Below, one piece after another: positions 59,477 to 64,000 of a stretch of 64,000 bases of DNA. Numbering within the stretch: the first letter of the stretch is position 1; the number at the start of each line of letters is the position of its first letter. The stretch spans positions 1,736,001 to 1,800,000 of the forward strand of contig JAZAYU010000113.1 of NCBI GenBank assembly GCA_038501625.1. The letters run 5' to 3'. This DNA is from Corbicula japonica (taxonomy: Eukaryota; Mollusca; Bivalvia; Venerida; Cyrenidae). The translations under genes were made by a program, and so were the position numbers. The notes under the pieces are model-generated. The model ran no database searches, was not told the origin of the DNA, and was given only the letters and a program-made list of their open reading frames with translations.

Positions 59477-59526
59477 GAATATATATGAATCGAATATCAG
59501 TCCAAATATAAACTTGCTCTGGGATT

Positions 59527-60659
59527 CAGGGGCGAATCCAGGGGAGGTGGGGGAGGGGGGCGCCGACCCCCTTCACAAAGCATGGAGGGATGGAAGAAAG
59601 GGAGTAGCGCGTTTGGCGTTACCGCACTTCTTTACTCAACCATGCCACCTATATAGCTATAGCTGTTTAATTTGACTGAAAACAGTACACTATTAAAGAC
59701 GGGAATCTTTCTTTAAAGAGAGAACGTCGAGTTTCTTTTTTCTTTTTTCCTCGGTGAACCGCGACCGCCCCATCCGAGCTCTGCGTTTTCTAAAAGCTGG
59801 AAGCGGGATTTGTGTATTTCATTTTAATAATGCATAGATTTTGATTACTTAAATAGACCCGATATACATCTATGCGCTGTCTGCGGAAGAATACTAGGCC
59901 TAAACCCCGCCCAAGAGATCTCCAAAAGATTAGAATTGTTCAAATTATGTCACATCTATATCATCTACAAAAAAATTCCCACTATACGGATAATTAAATT
60001 CTTTAGTTGTCATCTATTATATGTTACAATTACGATTAAACAATAAAAAATACGAAAACAATTCGCTGCAGTATTTTCGCTAGTCTGGTTCTGTTAACTG
60101 TGCTTGACCCGGTCGAGAAGACACTTCCGTGTCGACAACGTAACAAGAATATATGTGTGCTCATACCAAGCGAAACATTAGACGGGTCTCAGATTTATCG
60201 CATGTATTAGTACAGCGGTTTTATCACTTGTACCCGTCCACCGCTGGATGCGAAATGGGCGAGTTTATTTTTGAAAATAGAATGTAATTTCTTGAAATGG
60301 ACCCGTCCATTTCCTGCTTCCCATTGCCGCAGGCTAACTTGTCACCTGCTGATGTTGTACATAAATATACACGATATGGTGTAATGATCGATGCAGATTA
60401 AGCTGCAGTCGTTTTTAAATGCTTATATTGACACATTTCAATATATGTTGCTAATAAAAATAAAATGTCGAGGTTTAAAGCCTAAAATATTTCAGAGCGA
60501 ACTAAAGAGTATAAGCGATATCAGATATTATTGTGAGATCACCGAATTAATGCTTATAATAAAACATACCACCCAACTTGTGCCCCTATAATCGGTGTCC
60601 GTGCCGGGGCCGGCGGGGGAGGGGAGCACGTGCCCCCACCCCCGCTAGATCCGCCCCTG
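59527..60659. mobile_element. hAT-like element with CAGGGGCGRATC ends
   Basis: Starts CAGGGGCGAATCCAGGGGAG and ends CTAGATCCGCCCCTG; next to each end lies a G-rich or C-rich stretch. CAGGGGCGGATC-type ends are common in animal hAT elements. An 8-bp target duplication is not clear (CTGGGATT against GCCGGATA), and no transposase was found in 1.13 kb. Confidence 0.5.
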
Positions 60660-60726
60660 GCCGGATAACATTTTGTCAAGAATAATCATTATAGTCAGGG
60701 ATGATATTTTGTCAAGATTATATTCA

Positions 60727-60785
60727 GGCCACAGAACGTATATGTCACAGAACGCATATGCCACGGAACGTATATGTCGCACATG
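60727..60785. repeat. Short tandem CCACAGAACGTATATGT repeat
   Basis: Three to four degenerate units of about 17 bases. Confidence 0.65.
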
Positions 60786-61132
60786 TGAAATATTCGGTCA
60801 ATACGGCACACTCTTCAGCCGAAATGTGAACATTAAATGTGCCATATTCGGTTGGATTTAGCTTTTATATGGCCACCAAAACATATTGGTCACTTAACAA
60901 AAAATGCGCATAAAAAATGAAAATAGCAACGTATATGCTATTAAATGCCGGAATTGTAAGAACCAAAATTGCCATCATCATCAACATCGTCAAAGTCTGC
61001 AGTAGCAGCAACTACAGATTCTGCAATAAAGTTTATTTAAATTATAAATTTCCTTTGGTCTCTTATTAATTATCATGCAGATCTGCAAGTCAAATCATTA
61101 AAAAGAAAAAATAACGTGTGATGACGAGGTTT

Positions 61133-61150
61133 GCTGCTGCTGCTGCTGAC

Positions 61151-61219
<69 letters not shown>
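61133..61219. repeat. GCT then GAT microsatellite
   Basis: Several GCT units followed by more than twenty GAT units. Confidence 0.95.
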
Positions 61220-61342
61220 ATTTAAACACGATGAAACGAATATATCTTATCATTTAAATAACTTTCTTTTTTAAATTCTAAACTGTTATGTTCATGTTTA
61301 TGTTATAATCGCCATGAAACAAGAACCGGGAAGAAAAAAACT

Positions 61343-63011
61343 AATTAATACGGAAGCGTTTTTTGGCCTCGTCTTGTTGTATTCCTTTCGGTATAAAACG
61401 TACAAAATAAGTCGCTCTTGTATCCGTACACGCTGAAAATAAATCAACTTTTATTTCATCAATGACTATAAAATTGACATTTTAAACGCAAAAGTCAGCT
61501 TGTTTATGGCGACTTTCTGCTTTTGAAACTCGCAAAGGCGAAATGGAGAAAGTCGCTCTATCGTTTGGTCATTGTAAATATGTTGAAATGATGTTTAAAC
61601 TCGTATATTTTATTACGAACAAAAGCATTTTTTTTTAAATTTCATTAACATGATGCAAATTCGTGAACTTGATCGTACAGCATATATATGTGGAGTTTTC
61701 GCTGAATGTATATTAAATGACCATAGGGCTGAACCGAGCATACAACAGAAAGACTTTAGGTATGTGTCGACTGCGGTACGGTAGAACATTTGACTGGACC
61801 GACTGAAAAAATGACCGTTAGACCTAGGTCTATTGGAAAAACATTGACCGATCGAAACTTTTAGCTCAATCTCCTAGTATCTTCCAGACTCTGGATCAGA
61901 TCTCGCAAGGAAGCCGGCGAATATAAACATTTTATTGATCCCACCGCACTACAACTAAAACTTAAGTTCACTTTTTAGATAAACAAATGCGGCGTAATTT
62001 ATGAAACTGCCGAATTATAAACTCTGAAATAGATGTAATAATGTTTGTAGAAAGTGTTCTGTTGTTTCAAAATGATAAAAATAGTTTCAGTGTCAGTCGC
62101 AGAGAAAAGATAGGAACACTTTCGCCGGAGTATAAAGGTCTTGATCGTATAGCCTCGGAAATCGGCCGAGAGGTTGTGATTAAGCCTAACCTATATAAAG
62201 TTTTCATAACACATTGAAAGCAATTCAATGCCCGTTTTATTCCCACGGAACTGTCGTATGAATGCATGCGTTATGGCATTTAAAGGTAACATTCATTTTA
62301 CCGGCACGTGATGCAGAAATCGGAATTTGGCCAAGACCAGACACAAGATATGCAAACAATCTATCATGATCTCCACTGACAGTGACAGTACAACTGTTGC
62401 CAACTGTACAACAGCTCCCCACCCGTTAAATCAGAGTGATCCATAACTTTTGTATAAAATGAGGGATATAATGGAACAAAAGAGTGCAATATACATATCA
62501 GGAATGGCAACAGTAGACACAGCCTCCCTACACAGCCAAAACATGACAGGGACAAAAAGAAAAAGATCGAGCCTCTATGTTCTTTTACAAGATTTCCATT
62601 AAAACTTTTATAATCTCTAAGTTCCCTTTTCATCTGTTTTAACCCATGCCACCGCACTACATATACGTTGCACAATAATGATAACAATCTTAACATCGTG
62701 TTGCTTAAATATAAATCCGGCTAGCGCTTTTGGCCGTAATAAATCAAACGACATTCAGGAGAGGTTCAACACAAAGCCAACATATTTACAACGACTGGAC
62801 GCAGACGAGAAATCTGTCGCGATTACGAAACGCATAAAGTCGCTCAAAACATGCTGACTTTTATGTTTTAGAAGTCAGTTTTGTCATAAGTGATAAAAAG
62901 AAAGTCGACTTATTTTCGGCGTTAACGGATACAATGTTGACATATGTTGTACGTTTTCTATTAATAGGAAATGAACAAGATGAGGCCTAAAAACGCTTCC
63001 GTAAATTAATA
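61343..63011. mobile_element. 1.67-kb element with long terminal inverted repeats
   Basis: About 190 bases at 61343-61534 match 62816-63011 in reverse complement, starting AATTAATACGGAAGCGTTTT on the left and ending GCTTCCGTAAATTAATA on the right. The interior (61535-62815) has a family B repeat at 62490-62605 and no transposase. Confidence 0.75.
62490..62605 (+). repeat. Dispersed repeat, family B
   Basis: ATATACATATCAGGAATGGC, then ACACAGCCTCCCTACACAGCC. The minus-strand frame at 62364-62696 overlaps it and is not supported as a gene. Confidence 0.65.
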
Positions 63012-63237
63012 CTCCTGACTTGCCCGTTCTCCATTTTGTACTCTATGAATGCGCAATAAATCACTTAAAAACGCGATAAAAGATGCGAGTCGGGATTTCG
63101 CATCGCGTTTGCAGGACCCCCTATCGTGATCTTATCGACTTCCTATAGTGTCTTCTTAATCTCGACTTACCAACCCATAGATCGACAGGGCGAAACGATT
63201 GTCCCCAGAAACATCAACACATATCTTGGTTTGGTAA

Positions 63238-63870
63238 CCTGTCTGATATACTAGTGTCACAAGGTAAATAATCTCAATATTAAGAAAATGTCATAATTTA
63301 TTTACTTAGTGGACACAACAAATTTAAAAACATAGGAGTTTAAATAGTTAAGATAATGTCATTTTGTACAACAATAACATTTTGCGAAGTATAATATAAT
63401 TATTATTACGATATTTAAATGATAATCGCCGTACAAATATATTCTTAAGGTGTAATAGGTGCTAATTTGTATTTGTTAAGAATATCAGCTATTAATAAAA
63501 AAATCAGCGAAAAAAAGAAGGCGCTTAATTCCTTTTGGACTAGAGGACAGTTTTAAGTTTGTAACCCTTCTGATATACTAGAGTCACACGGTAAATAATC
63601 GCAAGATTAACAATTTCATACATAATTTATTTATTTAGTGGACACAACACATTTAAAAAAAAATAAAATTAGAAGTTAAATATATAAGAAAGTGTCTTTT
63701 TTAAAAAACATAACATTCTGCGGCGTATATAAGGATATTATCGTGATAATCCACGTACAAGTAAAAATTCTTTAGGTGTAATCGGTGCTAAAAACGTATT
63801 CATTAAGAAAAGCAGTTAATGAAAAAAAATGCACGCCTTCTTTTCGGAATAGAGTATAGTTTTAAGTTTC
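63238..63870. repeat. Two-unit tandem duplication, about 320 bp per unit
   Basis: 63238-63565 and 63566-63870 share, in the same order, CTGATATACTAG with TCACA, TTATTTACTTAGTGGACACA, ATAACATT with TGCG, AAGGTGTAATAGGTGCTAA and ACTAGAGGACAGTTTTAAGTTT-like blocks. By eye about 80 percent identical. Confidence 0.85.
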
Positions 63871-64000
63871 TTTTTATATAAACATTTCTTCATCAGGGGT
63901 GGATTCCAGCGGGAAAGGAAGGGGTCATACACGTAGTTAGTGGTATAGTTAAAAACTGTTCAACCCAGCGATTCCGAAAGTATCCCGATGTCTCTCATAC

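Noticed and set aside
62364..62696. 110-codon minus-strand frame with hydrophobic segments
   Set aside because: It overlaps a family B repeat inside a transposon-like element and lacks homologous structure elsewhere.

Overview
The window reads as AT-rich nuclear DNA of an invertebrate animal, most likely a bivalve mollusc. This is inferred from spliced genes with GT..AG introns and from dense, mostly decayed transposons: Ty3/gypsy, mariner, a jockey/CR1-type LINE, a tRNA-derived SINE, MITEs and a Helitron-like element. A cysteine-rich ectodomain of a type frequent in bivalve receptor-like genes also fits. There are no bacterial operons and no CRISPR. Most of the sequence is intergenic or intronic.

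Layout. 1-3445: copy 1 of a segmental duplication carrying a dead receptor-like gene on the minus strand. 3466-12338: left arm of a large inverted repeat, interrupted by a complete, very young gypsy retrotransposon at 5579-10317. 12339-30264: about 18 kb between the arms, holding a GC-rich inverted array, a Mutator-like MITE with a perfect 9-bp target duplication, a decayed SET-domain (KMT5A-like) gene at 19050-23859, a 1.1-kb foldback element and several microsatellites. 30265-34018: right arm of the inverted repeat, which keeps the empty gypsy target site. 35520-35712: an isolated signal-peptide exon whose splice phase fits the receptor-like gene. 40724-44772: a 45-bp satellite split by a damaged LINE. 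45325-46451: an internally deleted mariner. 48214-54010: copy 2 of the duplication, with the intact receptor-like gene at 48559-50999. 54205-57150: a duplicated block of TTCCGATCGGAA palindromes in which each copy has received a different MITE. 57953-63011: a SINE, a hAT-like element and a long-TIR element. 63238-63870: a two-unit tandem duplication.

How the parts relate. Only two coding units look functional: the gypsy gag-pol polyprotein and the copy-2 receptor-like gene (its last two exons; the first exon is not in the expected place in this window). The internal duplications give a built-in control, because three insertions (gypsy, a TA-target MITE and a TTAA-target MITE) can each be compared with an unoccupied paralogous site here. 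Coordinates of repeat edges were set by eye and may be off by tens of bases; splice sites and target duplications were read base by base.
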